A DNA stretch of 17,339 nucleotides, from the NCBI GenBank assembly GCA_052173655.1, contig JBQMYD010000010.1, positions 1 to 17,339 on the forward strand, read 5' to 3'. The notes below the pieces were generated by a model, which saw only the letters and a program-made list of their open reading frames with translations, had not been told where the DNA came from and searched no databases. The position numbers and the translations under genes are program-made. The stretch is from RGIG9060 sp052173655 (GTDB lineage: Bacteria; Spirochaetota; Spirochaetia; Treponematales; Treponemataceae). Below, one piece after another: positions 1 through 7,386 of this stretch (positions are counted from its first letter, which is position 1; each line of letters opens with the position of its first letter).

Positions 1-82
1 CTTTTTGCCGTTTAAACTAAAATCTATTGATTTTGCGGGGGGGGGGGGGGGGGGTAATGTTAGTATAATTCTTTTTTGTCAT
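1..82 (-). CDS. 5' end of a probable phase-variable gene, off-frame as assembled (partial)
   Basis: Seen: an ATG at 82-80 on the minus strand is preceded by a good SD (AAAGGAG, 96-90, 7-nt spacing) and a promoter. The codons start MTKKNYTNIT and then enter a run of 18 C (54-37). With 18 C the frame continues as five Pro then RKINRF and stops at TAG (19-17). With one C fewer, or two more, the frame reads AKSIDFSLNGKK and stays open to the window edge. The third class (16 C) stops at once after PQNQ. Only one of three tract classes is therefore open, as expected of a contingency gene switched by slipped-strand mispairing. The product is unknown because the body lies outside the window, and the tract length could be a sequencing error. 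Alternatively this is a short spurious ORF, but the promoter, SD and ATG argue against that. Confidence 0.5.
37..54. repeat. Homopolymer tract, G18 on plus / C18 on minus
   Basis: Eighteen consecutive G on the plus strand. On the minus strand it is C18 flanked by ...AACATTA and GCAAAATC.... It lies inside the start of the left-edge minus-strand reading frame, where length changes would shift the frame. Runs of this length are prone to slippage both in the cell and in sequencing, so the exact count is uncertain. Confidence 0.95.
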
Positions 83-142
83 TTTATGTCTCCTTTTTTT
101 GTTACAGCATAACATTATAATCCTTGTTTTACCTAAAGTCCA
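80..142 (-). promoter_or_regulatory. Promoter and SD of the C18-tract gene
   Basis: Read on the minus strand, TGGACT (142-137) is followed after 17 nt by a perfect TATAAT (119-114), then an AAAGGAG SD (96-90) and ATG (82-80). The -35 matches 4 of 6 consensus bases and the -10 matches 6 of 6. The transcript would start near position 107 and run left out of the window. Confidence 0.55.
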
Positions 143-159
143 TATTTTTTTTATGATAA

Positions 160-185
160 AAAAACCGGCTTATAAAAGCCGGCTC
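160..185 (-). terminator. Rho-independent terminator of the mcpA cluster
   Basis: A perfect 7-bp stem (CCGGCTT 165-171 with AAGCCGG 176-182, loop of four) is followed on the minus strand by an uninterrupted T run. It lies about 20 bp past the stop codon of the chemoreceptor at 204, the normal position for an intrinsic terminator. Confidence 0.88.
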
Positions 186-203
186 TTGTTTTTGTCTTTT
201 TGC

Positions 204-2318
204 TTAAACCTTAAACTTGCTTACTTCTTTTGCCAAATTATCTATACTTAGCTTGCTTTTTTGCGTTATATCGTTTACTTCCTGCATGGCATTACTTATT
301 TGAACAGCACCTATTGCCATTTCATTCATACTGTCGGTTATTACACGAGTAAGATCATTTAATTTATGAATTTCTACAGCAGCACATTCTCCGCCTTCCA
401 ACATCTGTTTTGAATCGGACTTTACTTCAATCGTTACGGAATTTATCTCTTTTATTGCACTCAATACCTCACGACTTCCATTTTCCTGTTCACGCATTGA
501 CTCCATCAGTCTGTTACTCATATTTTTTACCTGTTCGGACAAGCTAAAAATCGTAGTAAACTTATCACCTGCAATCTTAGAAGAAGATGACAGAGTTTCT
601 ATTTCTCCGCTTAATACTTTTAGAGTTTCTGTTATATTTTTTCCCTGAGCAGCTGAATCTTCTGCAAGTTTACGAATTTCATCTGCAACAACCGCAAATC
701 CTTTTCCGGACTCTCCTGCATGGGCAGCTTCTATCGCTGCATTCATAGCAAGCAGGTTTGTTTGACTTGCAATATGCTGAATAACGCTACTTGCTTCAAT
801 CAAGCCTCCGGATTCTTCGGCTATTTTCTGAGTTATCATATTTGAACTGAAAACAACTTCTTTACCATCCTCTGTAGCACTTGCAAGAGTTTTTATAAGG
901 TCATCGGTTTTTTCCAAAGTTTGTGTTATTGAAGCAATGTTTGAAACCATTTGCTCTATTGCCAAAGAAGAATGAGAAACACTCGTAGCTTGATTTTCAA
1001 TACTTGCGTTCAATTCTTTTATTGTTCTGATTATTTGTTCGATTGTGGAAGAAGTTTCCTCTACACTTGAAGCCTGTGCTAAAGTTTGATGTTTTACACC
1101 TTCTATATTTGCACTGATTTGATGAACCGCACTTGCCGTTTGATCCATATTCAAGGCAAGATCACTTCCTATCAGTTCCATTTGACGGCTACTAAAACCC
1201 ACGGACTGTATGGAACTGCCTATTTTTTCTATTGTGATATTAAAATACCTTGACAGATCAGCCATTTCATCTTTACCGATAAGAGGAAGCCTTACGGTTA
1301 AATCTCCTTCTCCATGAGAAATATTTTTTAAAACATCAATTACTTTATTGATAGGTTTTGTTATAGTATTTGCCATCAAGAATCCCAAAACTATAGCAAC
1401 AACAAGACCTAAAACAACCACCCAAATAAAAATTCTTATCAATCCATGTATATTTTCTGAAACAAACTCCGTAGCAGGAGCCGTTACCAGCAATGTCCAA
1501 CCGGAATATTTCATCGGGGAAACGGCACTGATATGCCTTACATCACCTATTTTTGAAATACTTACAGCTGATTTTTTTGATGTTAAAGCTTCCTGTAAGA
1601 ATAATGCAAACTCACTTTTATCGGTACCCAATTTTTCAAAAATATTTTCGTACAAAATTTCAGGACGACGATTACCTAAAATCATACCGCCAGGACTTAT
1701 AAGATATGCCTGACCTGTTTCTCCTACGACAATATCGCATATCAAATTAGATAATGAATCTCCCAAAAGTTCGGCACTGATAACACCTACTATTTTCCCC
1801 TGTAAATCGCGTAAAGGAATTGCAACAGTACAAACATGTTTTCTTTTTGTCAAAGACATTTCAGGCTCAGTAATTACATACTTACCCTTAATAGCTGACT
1901 TAAACCATTCGGCACCGCTTACGTTTTCTTTTTTGTTGTTTGTTTTATATAGAATTCCGTCAAGACCGCTTATACCGAAATCAATCCAGCCCTTTTGTTT
2001 TTGCATTTGAATTTGATTTTTAAAAAGTTGAATTTTGCGAGCAGAAGAAATATTTTTATCTTGAATTTCAGGCAGATTTGAAAAAACTTCCAATTGCTCA
2101 AATATGGAAGCCGAACGTTCATTTAACACCTTTGAAGAACTTGCTACAAGTTCTTTTATAAAATATTTACTATTCTCCATAAGAAAAAATGAAGCCAGAT
2201 ATATCGAACATACACAAAGAACTGTTAAAATAAAAAGTGCAAAGAATATGAAAGTAGCGATCATCTTGTTTTTTATTGAAAACAAGTTTAATTTTCCATG
2301 TAGAAGTTTTTGTTTCAT
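204..2318 (-). CDS. Methyl-accepting chemotaxis protein, dCache-type (mcpA of this cluster)
   Basis: A transmembrane chemoreceptor that signals to CheA/CheW; 704 aa. TM1 is at about residues 20-46. It is followed by a large periplasmic double-Cache-like sensor (about 50-285; typical pattern around AEWFKSAIKGKYVITEP and GQAYLISPGG), TM2 (about 292-316), a HAMP linker (about 316-370, containing TKPI and GEGDLTVRLP) and a long cytoplasmic signalling domain. The highly conserved hairpin tip reads ASQTNLLAMNAAIEAAHAGE and is followed by GKGFAVVADEIRKLAE. The C-terminus (SKFKV) lacks the NWETF-type CheR tether. The ATG at 2318 is preceded by GAAGGAA, which overlaps the end of the upstream binding-protein gene with only 7 bp between the genes, so the two are probably co-transcribed and translationally coupled. 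The ligand is unknown; dCache domains often bind amino acids or other small molecules. Confidence 0.95.
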   Translation of the reverse strand: MKQKLLHGKLNLFSIKNKMIATFIFFALFILTVLCVCSIYLASFFLMENSKYFIKELVASSSKVLNERSASIFEQLEVFSNLPEIQDKNISSARKIQLFKNQIQMQKQKGWIDFGISGLDGILYKTNNKKENVSGAEWFKSAIKGKYVITEPEMSLTKRKHVCTVAIPLRDLQGKIVGVISAELLGDSLSNLICDIVVGETGQAYLISPGGMILGNRRPEILYENIFEKLGTDKSEFALFLQEALTSKKSAVSISKIGDVRHISAVSPMKYSGWTLLVTAPATEFVSENIHGLIRIFIWVVVLGLVVAIVLGFLMANTITKPINKVIDVLKNISHGEGDLTVRLPLIGKDEMADLSRYFNITIEKIGSSIQSVGFSSRQMELIGSDLALNMDQTASAVHQISANIEGVKHQTLAQASSVEETSSTIEQIIRTIKELNASIENQATSVSHSSLAIEQMVSNIASITQTLEKTDDLIKTLASATEDGKEVVFSSNMITQKIAEESGGLIEASSVIQHIASQTNLLAMNAAIEAAHAGESGKGFAVVADEIRKLAEDSAAQGKNITETLKVLSGEIETLSSSSKIAGDKFTTIFSLSEQVKNMSNRLMESMREQENGSREVLSAIKEINSVTIEVKSDSKQMLEGGECAAVEIHKLNDLTRVITDSMNEMAIGAVQISNAMQEVNDITQKSKLSIDNLAKEVSKFKV

Positions 2319-2325
2319 AATATTT

Positions 2326-3645
2326 TTATTCCTTCAAAGTTTTATCGGCTTTGTCTACAAAAGAGTCAAGAACATTCTGAACATTCTTGCCGGATCCTGC
2401 TTCTTTTAAAGCTTCATTCCAGTATTCCCTCATTTTTGAAAATCCGGTTATATTGTTATAATACTGACCGAAAAATTTTTGAAGTACAGAGTTGTACAAT
2501 ATTTCATCATCTTGAGTTTCAATTTGAATTTTTGATGTAGCAGGAAAGCCTCCGGTAGCTTTTACAAGTTTTGGTCCCCAAACTTCATCAACAGCAGCAA
2601 AATGCAAAAACTTTTTTGCAGCTTTTATTTTTTGCTGATCGGAATTTTTAAAAACACAAGCTCCACCTGCCAAAAATTCAAGAGACGGAGCATCCGAATT
2701 ATTTGGGAAAGGCATATAAATTGGGGTAAAATCCTTGCCTTTGTAATTTCGCTTTCCATCATACATCTTGTTCAACTGTGGTGAATATAAAATGGTATGA
2801 GCAGCTTTTGACTGTGCAAACATTGCAATTGCATCATTCGAAGTAAGATCTGAACCGTCAAGTAAAAGATTTTGCCTCATTGCATTTACAGTCCATTCTA
2901 AATTTTTTACAGCCTGAGGACTATTAAAAATATACTTTGAGTAATCTTCATTCAAAAGATTTGCATTCCCGTATAAATTTACCAAAAAAGCACGAGTTCC
3001 CTGATCTCCACCCATATTTTTATAATAAAAAACACCGGGTACTTTTCCACTTGGAAGTTTTGCTCGTAAAGCTTTTAAAAGTGTTTCATACTCTTTTAAA
3101 GTCCAACGTCGATCTCCTCGTTTATAAGGCAAAAGATCTATAACCCCCAAATCTTCAAGCATTTCTTTATTGAATGCCATTGAAAAAGGCCCTTCATGCA
3201 TAGGATACATATATGTACGCCTATCTTTTCCTGCCGAAACTTCTAAAAGACCGGTAGTTATGTAAGGTTTTTCTGTTGCAAGAACATCATCTAACGGCTC
3301 AAGCAAACCTCGCTGTGCCCAAATAAGAATACGCCCCGGAGCATCATAAACGATATCAGGAGCTTTTCCGGAAGCAATAGCCTCTTCGATTTTTGCAGCC
3401 CCATCAGCAAAACTGATGAGAGTAAAATTAACTTTTATTCCTGGATTTTCTTTTTCAAATGCATCTATAAGACTTTTTTCAAAGCTGCCACTTTCTCCGG
3501 TTTCGGAAGTAAAATTCGGAAAACTCCAAAATTCGATTTCAGCAGAAACGGAAGAAGAATTTTTACCCACACAACCGCTAATTACAAACAAAAAAATAAA
3601 CGAAAAACAAATTTTTGATAAATTGTAAAAAAAATTTTGTTTCAT
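2326..3645 (-). CDS. ABC-type solute-binding lipoprotein (family 1, sugar-type)
   Basis: A periplasmic binding protein of the extracellular solute-binding family 1 type, 439 aa from the ATG at 3645. This start is preferred to an upstream TTG at 3675 because it gives a clean lipoprotein signal: MKQNFF, a hydrophobic stretch, then the lipobox VISGC with Cys25 as the lipidated residue. The mature part opens with the characteristic EIEFWSFPNF, followed by FEKENPGIKVNF and GKAPDIVYDAPG; near the end is NITGFSKMREYWNEAL, as in maltose/multiple-sugar-type binding proteins. No permease or ATPase gene lies in the window. Its neighbours are two chemoreceptors, with mcpA starting 7 bp after its stop, so it may present ligand to a chemoreceptor or serve a transporter encoded elsewhere. 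The family call is firm; the sugar substrate is an inference. Confidence 0.9.
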   Translation of the reverse strand: MKQNFFYNLSKICFSFIFLFVISGCVGKNSSSVSAEIEFWSFPNFTSETGESGSFEKSLIDAFEKENPGIKVNFTLISFADGAAKIEEAIASGKAPDIVYDAPGRILIWAQRGLLEPLDDVLATEKPYITTGLLEVSAGKDRRTYMYPMHEGPFSMAFNKEMLEDLGVIDLLPYKRGDRRWTLKEYETLLKALRAKLPSGKVPGVFYYKNMGGDQGTRAFLVNLYGNANLLNEDYSKYIFNSPQAVKNLEWTVNAMRQNLLLDGSDLTSNDAIAMFAQSKAAHTILYSPQLNKMYDGKRNYKGKDFTPIYMPFPNNSDAPSLEFLAGGACVFKNSDQQKIKAAKKFLHFAAVDEVWGPKLVKATGGFPATSKIQIETQDDEILYNSVLQKFFGQYYNNITGFSKMREYWNEALKEAGSGKNVQNVLDSFVDKADKTLKE

Positions 3646-3691
3646 AAACACCTTGAAACACTCCTTTAAGCACAAATGTCCTGATTTTAAA

Positions 3692-3709
3692 TTATCACAT
3701 TTATGATAA
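3692..3709. repeat. Inverted repeat upstream of the binding-protein gene
   Basis: TTATCA (3692-3697) and TGATAA (3704-3709) are separated by six bases, in the 107-bp gap between mcpB and the binding-protein gene. It could be an operator or a weak attenuator. The stem is A/T-rich and has no strong T run, so it is not a convincing terminator, and read-through from mcpB is plausible. Confidence 0.3.
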
Positions 3710-3752
3710 AAATATTCAACATCAAATGATAAAAGAGTGAATTATTATGTTT

Positions 3753-5669
3753 TTATACTTTGAATTTTCCGACTGCACAAACCAGATTTTCAACGCTTTC
3801 TTTATTTTTTTGACTAATTTCATTTACTTCCTGAACGGAACTGTTTATCTGAATAGCACCACTTGCCATTTCGCTTATACTTGCGGCAATACATCGGGTC
3901 AATTCACTAAGTTTATTCATCTCCTCAGCAACATCCTGCCCACCTCTAAGCATTTCCTGCGAACCGGCTTTTACTTCTACCGTTACAGTATTTATGTTTT
4001 TTATTGCAGATAAAACCTCTTGACTTCCATTAGCCTGCTCTTTCATTGCACAAATTATACTGTTACTCATTTCTTTTACTTCTTCTGAAAGAGTAAAAAT
4101 TGCATTAAATTTTTCTTCTGCAGTCTTAGCCGAAGCAGACAGGGTTTCAATCTCTCCTGACAAACTTTTTAGCGTCGTTGTAATTGTCTTTCCTTGTACA
4201 CTTGACTCTTCTGCAAGTTTACGAATTTCATCTGCAACAACTGCAAAACCTTTTCCGGCTTCTCCTGCGTGTGCCGCTTCAATTGCAGCATTCATAGCAA
4301 GCAGGTTTGTCTGACTTGCAATATTTTGAATTACATTGCTGGCTTCAATTAGTCCGCCTGACTCTTCTGCTATCCTTTGTGTTATACTGTTGGAAGAAGC
4401 AACGGTTTCTTTGCCGTCAGCTGTAGCAATTGCCAAATCTCTTATTGCCTCATCGCTTTTTCCTAATGTTTGGGTAATTGAAGCTATGTTTGCAACCATT
4501 TCTTCTACAGAAGCAGATGATTGTTCCACGCTTGCCGCTTGACTTTCTATACTGTTATTTAACTGTTTTATTGTTTGGATTATTTCCGTAATCGTTGAAG
4601 AAGTTTCTGTTACACTCGTAGCCTGTGTTTGTGTCTGCTGTTTTACATTATTTACGTTATCCGTTATTTGTTGAACGGCACTTGCCGTTTCTTCCATGTG
4701 AGTAAAAAGCTCTGTTCCTATTTGTTCCATAGTATCAGAATTATCGCTTACAGTTCGTATTGAATCACCTATTTTTTCAAGAGTCTGATTAAAATATTCG
4801 GAAAAGTCTGTAATTTCATTATTACCCCTTAAAGATAATCTGTCCGTTAAATCCCCTTCGCGTACGTTGTATAAAACATCTACAATATCTGCGATAGGAG
4901 AAACAATAATTTGTTTTATAACAAAAGTACTTACAACAACAACAATAATCAAAATACCACTTGACAACAAAATAACTAACAGAACAGATTTATCTACATT
5001 TTCATGGATAACAGCTTCCGCTTCTTCTAATGAAATTCCACAAAACAAAAGATACTTTATTGAATTATCTTCAACAAAAGGATGATATGAAGTTTTAAAA
5101 GTTTTGCCCAATATGTTTGCATTACCTGTGTATTGTTTTTTGTTTATTACTTCGGCATACGCTTCCCCTTTTTCTAAAAGAGTTCCTAAAGCCCTTTTAC
5201 CGGATTCATTTTTTATTGTAGTAAGGATTCTTTTAAACTCGTTATTTTCAAAAGAAAAGACTGTAACTTCAACACCAAGCTGCTGTGAAATTGAATCTAT
5301 CGTTTCTACGGCAACGGGAATTTTCTCCCCGGTAAGAACACCGTTGTGTACTTGCATCTTTCCATACATTAATTCAAGATAATTTTGCATAAACAGCAAA
5401 TCACTGTTTAGCTGTTTTGAAATTGCAACATCTAAAACAGCATTTCCTGTAGAACGGATCGTATAAACTGCACATGGCAACATTATGGAAATAAGCAAAA
5501 ACATAAAGCTAAAAAACACGGCAACTATTTTAAATGTCAATGTTCTTCGATGATTTTTTCTACGAACTAAAATTTTTTCTTTTATAAGCTTAACTTTTGG
5601 ACGTAATTTTTTACTTTCTCCTTCAGATTGTGTATCTTGTATTGATGGCGGGGTCCCTTCTCTTCTCAT
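3753..5669 (-). CDS. Methyl-accepting chemotaxis protein, sCache-type (mcpB of this cluster)
   Basis: A chemoreceptor of 638 aa. It begins with an unusually long basic cytoplasmic leader (about 42 residues, rich in Lys/Arg), then TM1 (about 45-70). The periplasmic domain of about 155 residues resembles the single-Cache Cache_3/Cache_2 type (GVEVTVFSF, then GKRALGTLLEKGEAYAEV and LLFCGISLEEAEAV). TM2 is at about 228-255, followed by HAMP (SPIADIVDVLYNVREGDLTD) and the signalling domain with the conserved tip ASQTNLLAMNAAIEAAHAGE. The signalling half is very similar to that of the neighbouring receptor at 204-2318 while the sensor halves differ, as expected of duplicated receptors with swapped input domains. 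The ATG at 5669 has a strong SD (AAGGAG, 7-nt spacing). It is probably the first gene of the three-gene cluster. Its ligand is unknown. It ends in GKFKV, again without a CheR tether. Confidence 0.95.
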   Translation of the reverse strand: MRREGTPPSIQDTQSEGESKKLRPKVKLIKEKILVRRKNHRRTLTFKIVAVFFSFMFLLISIMLPCAVYTIRSTGNAVLDVAISKQLNSDLLFMQNYLELMYGKMQVHNGVLTGEKIPVAVETIDSISQQLGVEVTVFSFENNEFKRILTTIKNESGKRALGTLLEKGEAYAEVINKKQYTGNANILGKTFKTSYHPFVEDNSIKYLLFCGISLEEAEAVIHENVDKSVLLVILLSSGILIIVVVVSTFVIKQIIVSPIADIVDVLYNVREGDLTDRLSLRGNNEITDFSEYFNQTLEKIGDSIRTVSDNSDTMEQIGTELFTHMEETASAVQQITDNVNNVKQQTQTQATSVTETSSTITEIIQTIKQLNNSIESQAASVEQSSASVEEMVANIASITQTLGKSDEAIRDLAIATADGKETVASSNSITQRIAEESGGLIEASNVIQNIASQTNLLAMNAAIEAAHAGEAGKGFAVVADEIRKLAEESSVQGKTITTTLKSLSGEIETLSASAKTAEEKFNAIFTLSEEVKEMSNSIICAMKEQANGSQEVLSAIKNINTVTVEVKAGSQEMLRGGQDVAEEMNKLSELTRCIAASISEMASGAIQINSSVQEVNEISQKNKESVENLVCAVGKFKV

Positions 5670-5907
5670 TTTTTTTCTCCTTACAAATTAAACATTTTTT
5701 ATTTTTGGATATTTTATTTTTAAGCACACTGAGGAGTTGGTGTAAATCATGTTGCAAAATTTAACCACTGTGTAGCATGTTTCAGTTTTTGCAGCTAGTA
5801 TTGAAGATATAAATAAATTTATTGACCTAAATGGCTAAATTTTCTATTACTTCTTTTTTTCTGCTGAGGCTTACATATAAGTTAAAGGTAACTATTTAAG
5901 TATTTTT

Positions 5908-5982
5908 ATGAGAACAGTATTAACCTACATTCTACCCCCCCCCCCCCGCAAAATTTCAAGTAAAATCAACAAAAAAAATTAA
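5908..5982 (+). other. Short ATG frame crossing the C13 tract
   Basis: ATG at 5908 reads MRTVLTYIL, then four Pro from the C tract, then RKISSKINKKN and stop (24 codons as assembled). With 12 or 15 C the frame would instead enter AKFQVKSTKK and stay open into the start of the MFS gene in another frame. There is no close SD, so translation is doubtful. It is listed because its layout parallels the left-edge contingency locus. Confidence 0.2.
5935..5947. repeat. Homopolymer tract, C13 on plus
   Basis: Thirteen consecutive C, flanked by ...CATTCTA and GCAAAATTTC.... The flanks resemble those of the C18 tract at the left edge read on its own strand. It lies about 60 bp upstream of the MFS -35 and about 265 bp upstream of the mcpB start, so length variation could affect transcription of either gene. 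Confidence 0.95.
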
Positions 5983-6007
5983 AATTTTAAATGTTAATAC
6001 AAATATC

Positions 6008-6058
6008 TTGCTTTTTTTATTTCAAAAACATACATTATTTAAAAAATATTTTGCAGGA
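6008..6058 (+). promoter_or_regulatory. Promoter and SD of the MFS gene
   Basis: TTGCTT (6008-6013), a 17-nt spacer, then TACATT (6031-6036), each matching 4 of 6 consensus bases. AGGA (6055-6058) lies 8 nt before the ATG at 6067 and serves as SD. The C13 tract sits about 60 bp upstream of the -35. Confidence 0.4.
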
Positions 6059-6066
6059 AAATTTTT

Positions 6067-7248
6067 ATGTTTTCTTTATTACTGCCTGTTATTTATATCG
6101 CTTTTATAAGTCTTGGCTTACCTGATTCTATTCTAGGTGCTGCTTGGCCTGTTATGGGCAAAGAATTAAACGCCCCCCTTGAAGCTGCCGGAATTATCAG
6201 TATGCTCATAGCCGGCGGAACAATAATTTCAAGCTTGATGAGCAACATTCTTACAAAAAAACTGGGAGCGGGACTTGTAACTACAATTTCGGTAGCTATG
6301 ACAGCAGCAGCTTTGGCAGGTTTTTCCTTTGCACAAGGTTTTATTGCACTTTGCCTATGGGCAGTTCCATACGGACTTGGAGCCGGAGCTGTAGATGCAG
6401 CATTAAACAATTTTGTAGCACTTCACTATAAAGCAAGACACATGAGTTGGCTTCACTGCTTTTGGGGAATAGGAGCTTCCACAGGTCCTTACATACTTGG
6501 ATTTTTTTTAACAAAAAACACCAGCTGGCAGGGAGGATACAGAGCCATATCCTTTATACAAATTATCCTTACAGCCTTGCTTGTTATAAGTCTTCCGATT
6601 TGGAAAAAAGTTGCAAATGCAGGAAGTACAAACGAAAATGAAAATACACTTACAGGAGGAAAAAAGAAAACTTCGGTTCTAAAAATAAAAGGCGTTCCGT
6701 TTATTTTGTTTGCGTTCTTTGGTTACTGTGCAATGGAAAGTTCCACAGGACTTTGGGCGAGTAGCTATCTTGTGAACTTTAGAGGAATTGCTCCGGAAAT
6801 TGCAGCACGCTTTGCTTCTTTTTTCTACTTGGGAATAACAGCAGGAAGACTTTTTAACGGCTTTATTGCAGAAAAAATCGGCGATAAAAATATGATAAGA
6901 ATAGGAACGGGTATTTCATTTTTAGGAATAATTTTACTTGCACTTCCTTTAAATTCAAACTTTCCTGCCCTTACAGGACTTATAATAATAGGGCTGGGAT
7001 GTGCTCCAATTTATCCTTCAATTATACACGCAACTCCGGCAAACTTTGGCAAAGAAAACTCACAGGCCATAGTCGGCATTCAAATGGCAAGTGCCTATGC
7101 AGGAAGCACGTTTATGCCTCCTCTTTTCGGCTTAATTGCATCACACATAGGAATTGTATTGTATCCATTTTATCTGATAATTTTTGCAACAATAATCACA
7201 ACCGGAACTGAAATTTTAAATAAGATAAAAAAACAAAATATAAATTAA
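6067..7248 (+). CDS. Major facilitator superfamily transporter
   Basis: A polytopic inner-membrane secondary transporter, 393 aa with about twelve hydrophobic segments, the usual MFS size. The N-terminus (LLPVIYIAFISLGLPDSILG) and the middle stretch ALNNFVALHYKARHMSWLHC followed by FWGIGASTGPYILG resemble MFS members near the FucP-type sugar:H+ symporter group. A motif-A-like loop lies in the second half (TAGRLFNGFIAEKIGDKN). The central cytoplasmic loop (about residues 183-205) is Lys/Asn-rich. The start is supported by an AGGA SD at good spacing. The substrate cannot be read from the sequence. No regulator is adjacent, but the C13 tract in its upstream region may modulate expression. No clear terminator follows it. 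Confidence 0.9.
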   Translation: MFSLLLPVIYIAFISLGLPDSILGAAWPVMGKELNAPLEAAGIISMLIAGGTIISSLMSNILTKKLGAGLVTTISVAMTAAALAGFSFAQGFIALCLWAVPYGLGAGAVDAALNNFVALHYKARHMSWLHCFWGIGASTGPYILGFFLTKNTSWQGGYRAISFIQIILTALLVISLPIWKKVANAGSTNENENTLTGGKKKTSVLKIKGVPFILFAFFGYCAMESSTGLWASSYLVNFRGIAPEIAARFASFFYLGITAGRLFNGFIAEKIGDKNMIRIGTGISFLGIILLALPLNSNFPALTGLIIIGLGCAPIYPSIIHATPANFGKENSQAIVGIQMASAYAGSTFMPPLFGLIASHIGIVLYPFYLIIFATIITTGTEILNKIKKQNIN

Positions 7249-7352
7249 CTTTTTTCAATAAAAAAAAACCTTTGTCATAAAATCTCCTTATTGATATTTT
7301 TTTCCCGGCTCATACAATTTTTTTTTAATTTTCTCCTATTCTCCGACATTTC

Positions 7353-7380
7353 TTGACACAAAAAAATCCTGTGATATAAT
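7353..7380 (+). promoter_or_regulatory. Consensus promoter abutting the nitroreductase start
   Basis: A perfect TTGACA (7353-7358), a 16-nt spacer and a perfect TATAAT (7375-7380). Only six bases (CAGCTT) separate the -10 from the GTG start at 7387, so transcription should begin at or within a base or two of the start codon. Confidence 0.85.
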
Positions 7381-7386
7381 CAGCTT

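Larger units (their letters stand above)
5670..6066. other. 397-bp divergent intergenic region between mcpB and the MFS gene
   Basis: No convincing gene is present. The region holds the mcpB SD, the C13 tract (5935-5947), an MFS promoter near 6008-6036 and short broken reading frames. On the plus strand, a GAGGAG-preceded ATG at 5750 reads MLQNLTTV and stops; the same frame then continues for about 19 more residues (VSVFAASIEDINKFIDLNG) to a second stop. This could be a decayed small ORF or part of a dispersed intergenic repeat. No strong promoter for mcpB was recognised. Confidence 0.5.

Noticed and set aside
1348..1713. Plus-strand frame of 121 codons opposite mcpA
   Set aside because: Antisense shadow within a well-supported chemoreceptor.
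3643..3675. TTG at 3675 as start of the binding-lipoprotein gene
   Set aside because: It would place ten extra residues before a normal lipoprotein signal peptide; the ATG at 3645 gives the proper N-terminus.
5670..5800. Flagellar sigma-28-type promoter upstream of mcpB
   Set aside because: No GCCGATAA-like -10 could be found, and only weak sigma-70-like hexamers are visible.
6093..6410. Minus-strand frame of 105 codons opposite the MFS gene
   Set aside because: Antisense shadow of membrane-protein codons.
7249..7352. Terminator after the MFS gene
   Set aside because: A/T runs are present but no stem of useful strength was found.
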